Positions 1-6,151 of a stretch of 19,308 bases of DNA are shown here, in pieces; within the stretch, counting starts at the first letter, position 1; each line of letters opens with the position of its first letter. This DNA comes from Deltaproteobacteria bacterium. Lineage in GTDB: Bacteria > Desulfobacterota > Dissulfuribacteria > Dissulfuribacterales > QOAL01. Location: positions 1 to 19,308 of the forward strand of contig JALSKY010000089.1 in assembly GCA_026988585.1 (NCBI GenBank). Reading direction: 5' to 3'. The notes under the pieces were generated by a model. That model was not told where the DNA came from. It was given only the letters and a program-made list of their open reading frames with translations, and did no database searches. The position numbers and the translations under genes were made by a program.

Positions 1-378
1 CACGCCTTCAGCATCTTCACCAATAATTGCAGAGAGGCATGTTATGTAGATAAAGGCTCCCTTTGCCTCAGGGTTCATGGAAAGGGCCTCGAACAGTGCT
101 GTCTTCAGCTTGTCTGCACCACCGAAAATCACGTCATTCTGCTGCATATCAGTGGAGTAGAGGGAATGGGGCACACCACGAACCATCTTTCCATAATAGC
201 CGCAACCAGCACCTCCATGCACTATATGCACCGCCTCTTTCACTGGACCAAGCACATACCTGGCGCCGAAGAAGACACAACTCCTCTGGCTCATCCTGCC
301 AGGCTGGGTCTTCTTGCCTGGTGCCTTGCTGGGTATCACATTCTCCAATGGCGTTTTATTGAAAATAATAGGTGCCAT
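1..378 (-). CDS. nifE: NifE, FeMo-cofactor scaffold subunit (5' part, runs off the left edge)
   Basis: The first 126 codons of a nitrogenase component 1-like protein, open to the window edge. NifE pairs with NifN as the scaffold on which the NifB product is matured to FeMo-co in the cytoplasm. Visible motifs: an N-terminal QRSCVFFGARYVLGP block (Cys34), HIVHGGAGCGYYG (Cys59) and YITCLSAIIGED (Cys114), i.e. the three cysteines that hold the NifEN iron-sulfur cluster or P-cluster equivalents, plus STDMQQNDVIFGG. It follows nifK on the same strand, the normal place for nifE. Two starts are possible in ATGGCTATG: position 384 lies only 1 nt after AGGAG, position 378 lies 7 nt after it, so 378 is preferred. 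The text HGGAGC replaces the more common HGPxGC. NifE rather than NifD is favoured because a complete NifD is already present and this copy has the VFFGAR form. C-terminal residues are not visible, so a NifE-like paralogue is possible. Confidence 0.85.
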   Translation of the reverse strand, partial: MAPIIFNKTPLENVIPSKAPGKKTQPGRMSQRSCVFFGARYVLGPVKEAVHIVHGGAGCGYYGKMVRGVPHSLYSTDMQQNDVIFGGADKLKTALFEALSMNPEAKGAFIYITCLSAIIGEDAEGV

Positions 379-410
379 AGCCATTCTCCTGCTCTGCTGA
401 AGTACAGTGA

Positions 411-427
411 CCGGGATGATATCCCGG
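411..427 (-). other. Perfect stem-loop between nifK and nifE
   Basis: CCGGGAT-GAT-ATCCCGG, a 7-bp perfect stem with a 3-nt loop in the 86-nt gap between nifK and nifE. No T-run follows it on the minus strand, so it is not an intrinsic terminator. It could mark an mRNA processing or stabilising point that sets the ratio of nifHDK to nifE transcript; that role is inference. Confidence 0.6.
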
Positions 428-464
428 CCACATTGATTTGAAAAAGGGAAAAAGAAGGAGGCAA

Positions 465-1937
465 TTACTGGTGAACCCGATCATCGGGATAGTGATGATC
501 CAGGATTGCATTTATTATCCTGGACAGGAATCTTTCTCCGCCCAGATAACCAACAACAGGCTCCCTCTGCAGCCCTACCCTGTCATACACAGGGAAACCG
601 AACCTTACCAGCGGCGTTCTGATCTCCTTTGAGATATTCACACACTTGGAGTGTCCCAGGATAACGTCCGGGGCGTCATTCTTCAGGGCGTATTCCCACT
701 CAAACTGATCGCTGTCATTGAGAATCAGAGGTGAATGGTCATACTCATCGCAAACATCTTTTATGGTCTCAGCAGCAAGGTCATTCTTAGTTCCTATCAA
801 TATGGCCGTAGGAATCATGCCAAGTTCGCATACAAAGCCGGTTGCAGCAGAGACAAAGTCGGGATCACCGCAGATGGCCACCCTTTTGCCCATTGTATAG
901 TGGAGACAGTCTGCCATGGCATCCAGCAGGATACCGCGTTCCCAACGTATCTCATCTGAGATGCTTCTGCCTGTGGTCTCTGAAATGCTCTTGATGAGCT
1001 TATCTGTATTCTTCACGCCAATAGGCATGGTGTTGATGAAACCCGGCACCTTGTATCTCTTCTCCAGCCACTTCACACCTGCAGAACCAGCAGCAGGAGA
1101 GATGGAGTAGATGGCCTCTGCATCACCAGCCCTTACAAAATCGCTGACCTGAGTACCGCCCGGCGGATAATAGGGCACGCTCTTTGGCATACCTGTCAGA
1201 GGGCAATCAAGGGTATCGCTGATATCAAAAAGCATCTTGAATGGCAGGTTCATGGTGCTGAACATCCTCTTCAGCTCACGAATATCACCGGTGCTCATCT
1301 GGCCCGGGATGAAATATATATCCCTGCTATCCTGCCCCGATTTCTTGGCAAGGGTCTTCAAAAATGCCTGGGAGGCCCTGTTGTAACCCTCTACGTGGGA
1401 ACCAGCAAAGCTCGGAGTGTTCACAATGACAAACTTCACCATATCATGAATTTCCGGTCCCATCTCTGCTTCCATCTCATCCAGGGCTTCATAGAGAAAG
1501 CCCTGTATATCATCACCGATTATTTCGCTGGAACAGGTGGTGACGATGGATATCAGGCTTGGCTGATAACGGCAGACCAGATTTCTGAGTCCGTGAATCA
1601 GATTCTTGCTTCCGCCAAAGACAGCAGCATCTTCATGAAAGCTTGCATTTGCAATCAGGGCCGGCTCCCGAAAGACCCTGGCAAAGGTGTAACGCACATA
1701 GGTAGTACACCCCTGGGCACCCTGAACAAAGGGTATGGCCCTGTTGACGCCAAGGGTTGCCCACATCGCTCCAATGGGCATACAGGTCCTGGATGGGTCG
1801 ATGCAGACAGTACGTTTCTCCTTGGAGACCAGTTCCTCAGGTGGAGGAACATACTCCGGCGTCAATGGTTTCTTCTCTATTCCTAAATGTTTATATTTAA
1901 CCCCTTCAACAGGGATCTGTTTGATTTCAGTGATCAT
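465..1937 (-). CDS. nifK: NifK, nitrogenase MoFe protein beta subunit
   Basis: A 490-residue protein, within the usual length of NifK. With NifD it forms the alpha2beta2 MoFe protein that reduces N2; the P-cluster sits at the alpha/beta interface. The three beta-side P-cluster cysteines are visible: Cys52 (TCMPIGAMWATLGV), Cys77 (GAQGCTTYVRY) and Cys135 (TTCSSEIIGDD), and the serine near the cluster is Ser180 (PSFAGSHVEGY). The C-terminal part has VGYLGGERFLSRIINAILD. The start is supported by AAGGAGG 5 nt before ATG. It lies 71 nt after nifD and 86 nt before nifE in the same operon. The absence of an anfG/vnfG gene between nifD and nifK supports a molybdenum rather than an iron-only or vanadium enzyme. 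Confidence 0.96.
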   Translation of the reverse strand: MITEIKQIPVEGVKYKHLGIEKKPLTPEYVPPPEELVSKEKRTVCIDPSRTCMPIGAMWATLGVNRAIPFVQGAQGCTTYVRYTFARVFREPALIANASFHEDAAVFGGSKNLIHGLRNLVCRYQPSLISIVTTCSSEIIGDDIQGFLYEALDEMEAEMGPEIHDMVKFVIVNTPSFAGSHVEGYNRASQAFLKTLAKKSGQDSRDIYFIPGQMSTGDIRELKRMFSTMNLPFKMLFDISDTLDCPLTGMPKSVPYYPPGGTQVSDFVRAGDAEAIYSISPAAGSAGVKWLEKRYKVPGFINTMPIGVKNTDKLIKSISETTGRSISDEIRWERGILLDAMADCLHYTMGKRVAICGDPDFVSAATGFVCELGMIPTAILIGTKNDLAAETIKDVCDEYDHSPLILNDSDQFEWEYALKNDAPDVILGHSKCVNISKEIRTPLVRFGFPVYDRVGLQREPVVGYLGGERFLSRIINAILDHHYPDDRVHQ

Positions 1938-1962
1938 ATCTTCCTCCTTGTTTTCCTGGCGG

Positions 1963-2002
1963 GGTCCCTGCAGATACGCCCGTTAAGACAGCAGCAGGGA
2001 CC
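1963..2002 (-). other. Stem-loop between nifD and nifK
   Basis: GGTCCCTGC (1963-1971) is the exact reverse complement of GCAGGGACC (1994-2002), giving a 9-bp stem with a 22-nt loop in the 71-nt gap between nifD and nifK. On the minus strand it ends about 20 nt before the nifK ribosome binding site and has no T-run, so termination is unlikely. An mRNA processing or stability element is the plausible role (inference). Confidence 0.55.
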
Positions 2003-2008
2003 AGTTTT

Positions 2009-3439
2009 TTAAAACTCCTCCTGGGCGATCTTCCAGACAGGTGCTGCAACTGCCTGGTAAATATCCCTGGCAAAATTCACCAATCCCCTGAAGCCTGAAT
2101 AGGGGCCACACTCGTAAGAGTGGGAGTTAAGGGTGGCTACCCCAAACTTTCTCACCAAGTATTTCTCCTTGAGACCGGTGAGAAACAGGTCTGGCTGGGT
2201 CTTCTCGATCATCTCCTCGATCTCGAACTCATTTGGATTATCGATGACCAGCGTCCCCGGCTTTACCCGTTCCACGATCTTCTGGTAGTCATCGGTGTGC
2301 CCGAAGGTGGTCAGACAGGCCACCACCTCCATACCCAGATCCTCCATGGCCTTGATCCAGTGCCACACCCTGGGACCGCCTACATAGATGGCAAGTTTCT
2401 TCCCCTTGAGCCTCTCCCTGTACCAGTCCAGGGCAGGCGTAACCGCATCCAGTTCCTCCTGTATCACCTCTTCAGCCTTTTTCATCATGGCCTCATCTCC
2501 GAAAAAGGCCGCAGTCTCGCGCAATGCCTTGGCGGTTTGCTGGATCCCAAAGAAGCTGACTCTGGAATAGGGAACATCGAAGCCCTGCTTTATCAGCTCT
2601 GCAATATATGTGGCTGAACGCTGACAATGAACCACGTTGAGTTTTGCATCAGGCAGCCTGAGCAGATCATCGAGATATGCATTTCCAGTAAAGGCTGTAA
2701 GTACCCTGATTCCAATCTTTTCAAACAGGGGCTTCACAGGAAGGAGATCCCAGTCGATATTGTATTCACCAATAAGATTGATATCATAAGGGGTCTTATC
2801 CTCCTCTTTGAGGCAAACCTCCGGGTGTTCCTCTCTCAGCTTCATCAGCCACTTATAAAACTGGAAGTTGAACTCATGATGCCCCTTTGACTGTGAAACA
2901 CCACAAAATCCTGGAGCAGAGCAGGCAAAAACCGGTTTCCCTACCTCCTTGCTCACCTCCTTGGCCACCAGACCGACATCATCTCCGATCAGGGCAGTGG
3001 TACAGGTTGTATATATGAATGCACCCTTTGCCCCCTTGTTAATCTCAAAGGCATCCAGCAATGCCTTTTTCAGTTTGTCCATTCCGCCAAAGACCACATC
3101 CTTCTCCTGCATATCGGTGCAGTAGCAGTGCCGTCTGTGATTGGCCTCGTTTTCCAGCACTCCAGGCATGGCCCAGTTGTATCCGTCGCCAAGATGGCGC
3201 CTGGAGCCCCATGTGTAATAGGCACACCCTACCGGTGCATGGACCATCTGTATGACATCCACTACCGGGCCACCCACAACACCCCTGGCTCCGGCATAGG
3301 CACACCCTCGCTCGGTCAGGTCACCAGGAACAGTGGGTGCATTACACTTGGGAAGAGTGCTTTTGTCCTCATCCACAACAATCGTATGTTTATTTCTCTC
3401 TGGGATACAGAGATTACATTTAAGCTGTACTACAGGCAT
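2009..3439 (-). CDS. nifD: NifD, nitrogenase MoFe protein alpha subunit (anaerobe/methanogen type)
   Basis: A 476-residue protein that holds FeMo-co and half of the P-cluster ligands. Visible residues: P-cluster Cys46 (RGCAYAGARGVVGGP), Cys72 (APVGCAYYTW) and Cys146 (TTCTTALIGDD); His187 in VSQSKGHH, close to the substrate; FeMo-co ligands Cys272 (VVHCQRSATYI) and His440 (LNSHSYECGPYSGF). The IPERNKH start, SKGHH and IGEYNID segments resemble methanogen and clostridial-type NifD more than the Azotobacter form. The start at 3439 follows AGGAGG by 9 nt; the longer frame start at 3466 has no such site and lies inside nifB. The gene overlaps the nifB stop by 10 nt, suggesting translational coupling. 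Residues 86-107 form an extended segment before the conserved TDMQEKDVVFGG and include an extra pair, Cys105 and Cys107. Confidence 0.95.
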   Translation of the reverse strand: MPVVQLKCNLCIPERNKHTIVVDEDKSTLPKCNAPTVPGDLTERGCAYAGARGVVGGPVVDVIQMVHAPVGCAYYTWGSRRHLGDGYNWAMPGVLENEANHRRHCYCTDMQEKDVVFGGMDKLKKALLDAFEINKGAKGAFIYTTCTTALIGDDVGLVAKEVSKEVGKPVFACSAPGFCGVSQSKGHHEFNFQFYKWLMKLREEHPEVCLKEEDKTPYDINLIGEYNIDWDLLPVKPLFEKIGIRVLTAFTGNAYLDDLLRLPDAKLNVVHCQRSATYIAELIKQGFDVPYSRVSFFGIQQTAKALRETAAFFGDEAMMKKAEEVIQEELDAVTPALDWYRERLKGKKLAIYVGGPRVWHWIKAMEDLGMEVVACLTTFGHTDDYQKIVERVKPGTLVIDNPNEFEIEEMIEKTQPDLFLTGLKEKYLVRKFGVATLNSHSYECGPYSGFRGLVNFARDIYQAVAAPVWKIAQEEF

Positions 3440-4275
3440 AATAGGTTTCCTCCTTTTGCTGCACACATACCCTCAAGGGATCTATCCCCTTTGCCGGGGA
3501 TTCCAAGGGCATCTGCCCTGCACCGCTTGCAGGACAGAAACTGGGGCAGGTAGCTTGCTGCACGGCTCCTGGCCATAGAGATCTCCTTTGAGCCAGGCGC
3601 CCTGCGGCCAGCGAACTCTCCCACAGGAATCAGTCCGAGGATATTCATCAAACTGGCCCCTGCCCTTGAGGCAAGCATTGCGATCCTGTCTATCTCGTGA
3701 TCATTGATGCCAGGAATCAGTACCGTGTTTATCTTGATATGGATTCCTGCATCTGCTGCCATCTGGATACCCTGGAGCTGGCGCTCCAGCAGCAGCCTTG
3801 CTGCCTCAGGACCGGCTAGGCCGCCTTCTGTCTTGACCCCTTTTATCACCCTGGCCCCGGTCTCAGGTTCTACAAAATTCACAGTAACAGAGATAAACTC
3901 CACACCAAGGCTTGCAAGCTGCTCTACATTCTGCGGCAGGGCCAGGCCGTTAGTTGCAAGACAGATCTTCTTCTCTGGAAAATGCTCCCTTACCGTCTCA
4001 AGGGCCTTGAAGGTAGCCTTGTTGGCCAGGGCATCTCCAGGCCCTGCAATACCGATCACCTCTATCCTGGGCTCCAGGGTCAAGGCCCGCTCTACATACT
4101 CCACCACACCAGATGGCAGCAGCACACTGCTGGTCACACCTGGACGACTCTCATGAACACAACTGAAGTCTGGCTCACAATATCTGCACTTTATGTTGCA
4201 TGCTGGAGCCACTGGCAGGTGTAGCCTGCCCACCTCTCTATGCGCCTTTTCATCGAAACATGGATGTCTCAACAT
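3430..4275 (-). CDS. nifB: NifB, radical SAM FeMo-cofactor core synthase (short form)
   Basis: A 281-residue radical SAM enzyme that fuses two [4Fe-4S] units and inserts the SAM-derived carbide and a sulfur to make NifB-co, the precursor of FeMo-co. Visible: HPCF with Cys6, the CxxxCxxC cluster motif at Cys26-Cys30-Cys33 (CNIKCRYC), the ESRPGVTS segment following Cys39, a GIAGPGD SAM-binding loop near residues 75-81, NxxIPGIND near 183-192, and a C-terminal CKRCRADA (Cys249, Cys252). It stops after the core and has no NifX-like C-terminal domain, like archaeal and other short NifB proteins. The start has AAGGAG 7 nt upstream and lies 12 nt after nifI2; the stop overlaps nifD by 10 nt (ATGCCTGTAG). 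nifB is usually placed after nifN or elsewhere, so its position before nifD is unusual. Confidence 0.95.
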   Translation of the reverse strand: MLRHPCFDEKAHREVGRLHLPVAPACNIKCRYCEPDFSCVHESRPGVTSSVLLPSGVVEYVERALTLEPRIEVIGIAGPGDALANKATFKALETVREHFPEKKICLATNGLALPQNVEQLASLGVEFISVTVNFVEPETGARVIKGVKTEGGLAGPEAARLLLERQLQGIQMAADAGIHIKINTVLIPGINDHEIDRIAMLASRAGASLMNILGLIPVGEFAGRRAPGSKEISMARSRAASYLPQFLSCKRCRADALGIPGKGDRSLEGMCAAKGGNLLCL

Positions 4276-4287
4276 GGTCTTGCTCCT

Positions 4288-4668
4288 TTACAAGAGGGCT
4301 TCGAGACCAGAATCTCCTGTACGGACCCTCTTGGTATCCTCTACAGGAAAGACAAATATCTTGCCGTCACCGTGCTCCCCGGTCTGGTTCACACGGATGA
4401 TGATCTCTACTATCTTGGGGACAGTGTCCTCCGGGACCACTGCCATGATTATCCTCTTTGGAATGAAAGAGGCCGGGGCCTGTTCAATCTTTTCCTTTAT
4501 TTCCGGACTGACCGGATAGGCCAGCTCCTTCAGCCTGCCGCCCTGCTTTCCACGTCCGAAACACCTGAAGGCTGTAAAGGATGGGTATCCAATCTCTTCA
4601 AGGGCCTTCTTGGTATCTGTCATCTTGTTGGTGCGCACTATGGCCATCACCTCACACAAATTGCTCAT
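4288..4668 (-). CDS. nifI2: NifI2, PII-family nitrogenase regulator
   Basis: A 126-residue PII-like protein. NifI2 forms a complex with NifI1 that binds MoFe protein and blocks electron transfer from NifH when nitrogen is sufficient; 2-oxoglutarate and ATP release it (known from methanogens). Visible: AIVRTNKM at the N-terminus, the T-loop motif GRGKQGG (38-44), an enlarged T-loop up to about residue 70, and VPKIVEIIIRVNQTGEHGDG, the PII signature near residues 83-102. No tyrosine equivalent to the GlnB uridylylation site is seen. AGGAGG lies 4 nt before the ATG. It is separated from nifI1 by 32 nt and from nifB by 12 nt. The length and long T-loop identify it as NifI2 rather than NifI1. Confidence 0.93.
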   Translation of the reverse strand: MSNLCEVMAIVRTNKMTDTKKALEEIGYPSFTAFRCFGRGKQGGRLKELAYPVSPEIKEKIEQAPASFIPKRIIMAVVPEDTVPKIVEIIIRVNQTGEHGDGKIFVFPVEDTKRVRTGDSGLEALL

Positions 4669-4700
4669 ATTACCTCCTTGTCACAGAAAACAGGGGTCTA

Positions 4701-5018
4701 TTACAACCCTGCCTCTCCTGTACGGATGGTCCATACATCTGTAATAGGTGTAACGAATATCTTTCCGTCACCGAAACGGCCTGTACGTGCAGACTCCATG
4801 ATCACATCGCACGCCTTGGGCACAGCATCATCCTCAACACCTATGAGAAGCATTGTCTTGGGAATCTCGTCATACACCACATCTCCGGTGGATATTCCAC
4901 CCTGCTTTCCTCGCCCCACAACATCTATCCTGGTGAGAGCAAGTATTCCAGCCTCTTCCAGGGCATCTACAACATCCTGCATCTTTTCAGGTCTAACGAT
5001 AGCCTTTATCATCTTCAT
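4701..5018 (-). CDS. nifI1: NifI1, PII-family nitrogenase regulator
   Basis: A 105-residue PII-like protein that acts with NifI2 in post-translational switch-off of nitrogenase. It begins MKMIKAIVRPEKM, typical of PII proteins, has GRGKQGG at 35-41 in a short T-loop instead of the uridylylated GlnB loop, and VPKACDVIMESARTGRFGDG near residues 66-85 as the PII C-terminal signature. It ends TIRTGEAGL, as in other NifI1 proteins. The start at 5018 has GGAGG 8 nt upstream. It lies 24 nt after nifH. The order nifH-nifI1-nifI2 is the one found in methanogens, Clostridia and many anaerobic Desulfobacterota. Confidence 0.93.
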   Translation of the reverse strand: MKMIKAIVRPEKMQDVVDALEEAGILALTRIDVVGRGKQGGISTGDVVYDEIPKTMLLIGVEDDAVPKACDVIMESARTGRFGDGKIFVTPITDVWTIRTGEAGL

Positions 5019-5042
5019 CTGAATTTCCTCCCTAATCTGTTG

Positions 5043-5864
5043 CTACACGATTCCGTATTTGACCACCAGCTCTTCCAGCTCCGGCATACTCAGGGGCTTG
5101 GGAATAACGAAATTGTCATTTTCCATTATCCTCCTGGCCAGCTCTTTGTAGGCCTGAGCCTGCTCATGCTCAGGATCGAACTCTACTACTGTCTGCTTGT
5201 TGAACTCTGCCTTCTGAACGATGTTGTCCCTGGGGATAAACATGATCATCTGCGTACCCAGCTTCTCACAAAACTCCTCGATAATATCCTGCTCCTTATC
5301 CACCTTGCGGCTGTTACAGATGATTCCGCCAATCCTCACGCCAGTACGCTGGGCATACTTGGCCATACCCTTACAGATGTTGTTGGCAGCATAAAGGGCC
5401 ATCATCTCCCCTGATGCAACAACGTAGATCTCTTCAGCCTTACCTTCACGAACAGGCATGGCAAAACCACCACAGACCACGTCGCCCAACACATCAAAGA
5501 AGAGGAAATCAAGTTCGTCAGGATATCCGCCAAGCTCTTCCATGAGATTGATAGCAGTGATAACACCACGCCCGGCACACCCGACGCCTGGCTCCGGCCC
5601 GCCTGACTCAACACAGCGGATCCCGCCAAAACCTGTCTTGACCACCTTGTCCAGGGTTACATTTTCTTCACCCTCTTCCCTGAGAACATCCAGAACTGTA
5701 GCCTGTCCCATACCACCGAGTATGATTCGCGTAGCATCAGCCTTGGGATCACAGCCGTGGATCATCACATTCTTGTCATAAAAATGTGCAAGGGCTGCTG
5801 TCAGGTTCTGGGTTGTCGTTGATTTTCCAATACCGCCTTTTCCATAGATACCGATCTTTCTCAT
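5043..5864 (-). CDS. nifH: NifH, nitrogenase Fe protein (dinitrogenase reductase)
   Basis: A 273-residue ATP-dependent reductase that passes electrons to the MoFe protein and also serves in FeMo-co maturation. Visible: P-loop GKGGIGKS at 8-15, GCDPKAD near 37-43, the [4Fe-4S] cysteines Cys96 (GVGCAGRGVITA) and Cys131 (GDVVCGGFAMP), and Arg99, equivalent to the arginine ADP-ribosylated by DraT in some diazotrophs. Start choice: the frame is open to 5918, but the sigma-54 promoter puts transcription start near 5910, downstream of that codon. AGGAGG lies 3 nt before the ATG at 5870 and 9 nt before the ATG at 5864, so 5864 (MRKIGIYGK) is preferred. It is first in the nif operon. Sequence style is that of anaerobe-type NifH; no sign of damage. 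Confidence 0.96.
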   Translation of the reverse strand: MRKIGIYGKGGIGKSTTTQNLTAALAHFYDKNVMIHGCDPKADATRIILGGMGQATVLDVLREEGEENVTLDKVVKTGFGGIRCVESGGPEPGVGCAGRGVITAINLMEELGGYPDELDFLFFDVLGDVVCGGFAMPVREGKAEEIYVVASGEMMALYAANNICKGMAKYAQRTGVRIGGIICNSRKVDKEQDIIEEFCEKLGTQMIMFIPRDNIVQKAEFNKQTVVEFDPEHEQAQAYKELARRIMENDNFVIPKPLSMPELEELVVKYGIV

Positions 5865-5921
5865 AGCCATTTTCCTCCTTGAACTTTTGGTTTTTTCTTT
5901 TGGCCTTTGCCTTGACATAAC

Positions 5922-5936
5922 GCAACCGGCGTGCCG
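5922..5936 (-). promoter_or_regulatory. Sigma-54 (-24/-12) promoter of the nifH operon
   Basis: On the minus strand the text CGGCACG-CCGG-TTGC matches the sigma-54 consensus TGGCACG-N4-TTGC with one mismatch at the first T. The GG and GC dinucleotides are 10 nt apart as required. Predicted transcription start is near 5910, giving a leader of about 46 nt before the nifH ATG at 5864. Confidence 0.85.
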
Positions 5937-5941
5937 AATTT

Positions 5942-5954
5942 ATTGTTTAACAAT
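5942..5954. promoter_or_regulatory. 13-bp palindrome next to the nifH -24 element
   Basis: ATTGTT-T-AACAAT is a perfect inverted repeat, starting 7 bp upstream of the nifH -24 element. Its position suits an operator or an architectural/regulator site rather than a remote enhancer. It does not fit the NifA site TGT-N10-ACA. The identity of a binding protein is unknown. Confidence 0.4.
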
Positions 5955-6090
5955 TTCAGCCAGATAAAAAGAAAAGTTACAAAACTAAACCTTCACAAAA
6001 AGCAACATGGAAGATTTGAAACTTTAATTGTCACATTTAACGCGAAGAAAAACGGCATAGAGAACATGATTCTATGGACAAAATTAAACA

Positions 6091-6105
6091 TGGAACACTT
6101 TTTGC
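6091..6105 (+). promoter_or_regulatory. Sigma-54 (-24/-12) promoter of nifV-nifA
   Basis: TGGAACA-CTTT-TTGC matches TGGCACG-N4-TTGC at the invariant GG and GC positions with correct spacing (one change, C to A, in the core of the -24 element). Predicted start is near 6117, giving a leader of about 35 nt before nifV. It faces away from the nifH promoter, about 155 bp away, so both can share enhancers in 5937-6090. Confidence 0.7.
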
Positions 6106-6151
6106 TGGTGCTTATGTATCAAAAGGGCATTAACTCCAGGAGGATGGATAT

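Noticed and set aside
2009..3439. Alternative nitrogenase (VnfD or AnfD)
   Set aside because: The SKGHH text is shared with them, but there is no vnfG/anfG gene between the D and K genes and the sequence is closer to methanogen-type NifD.
3440..3466. NifD start at 3466
   Set aside because: It lies inside nifB without a ribosome binding site; AGGAGG at 9 nt supports 3439, which gives the usual short NifD N-terminus.
5865..5918. N-terminal extension of NifH starting at 5918
   Set aside because: The predicted sigma-54 transcription start near 5910 is downstream of this codon, the added 18 residues are Lys/Arg-rich and unlike any NifH, and good Shine-Dalgarno spacing exists only for the later ATG.
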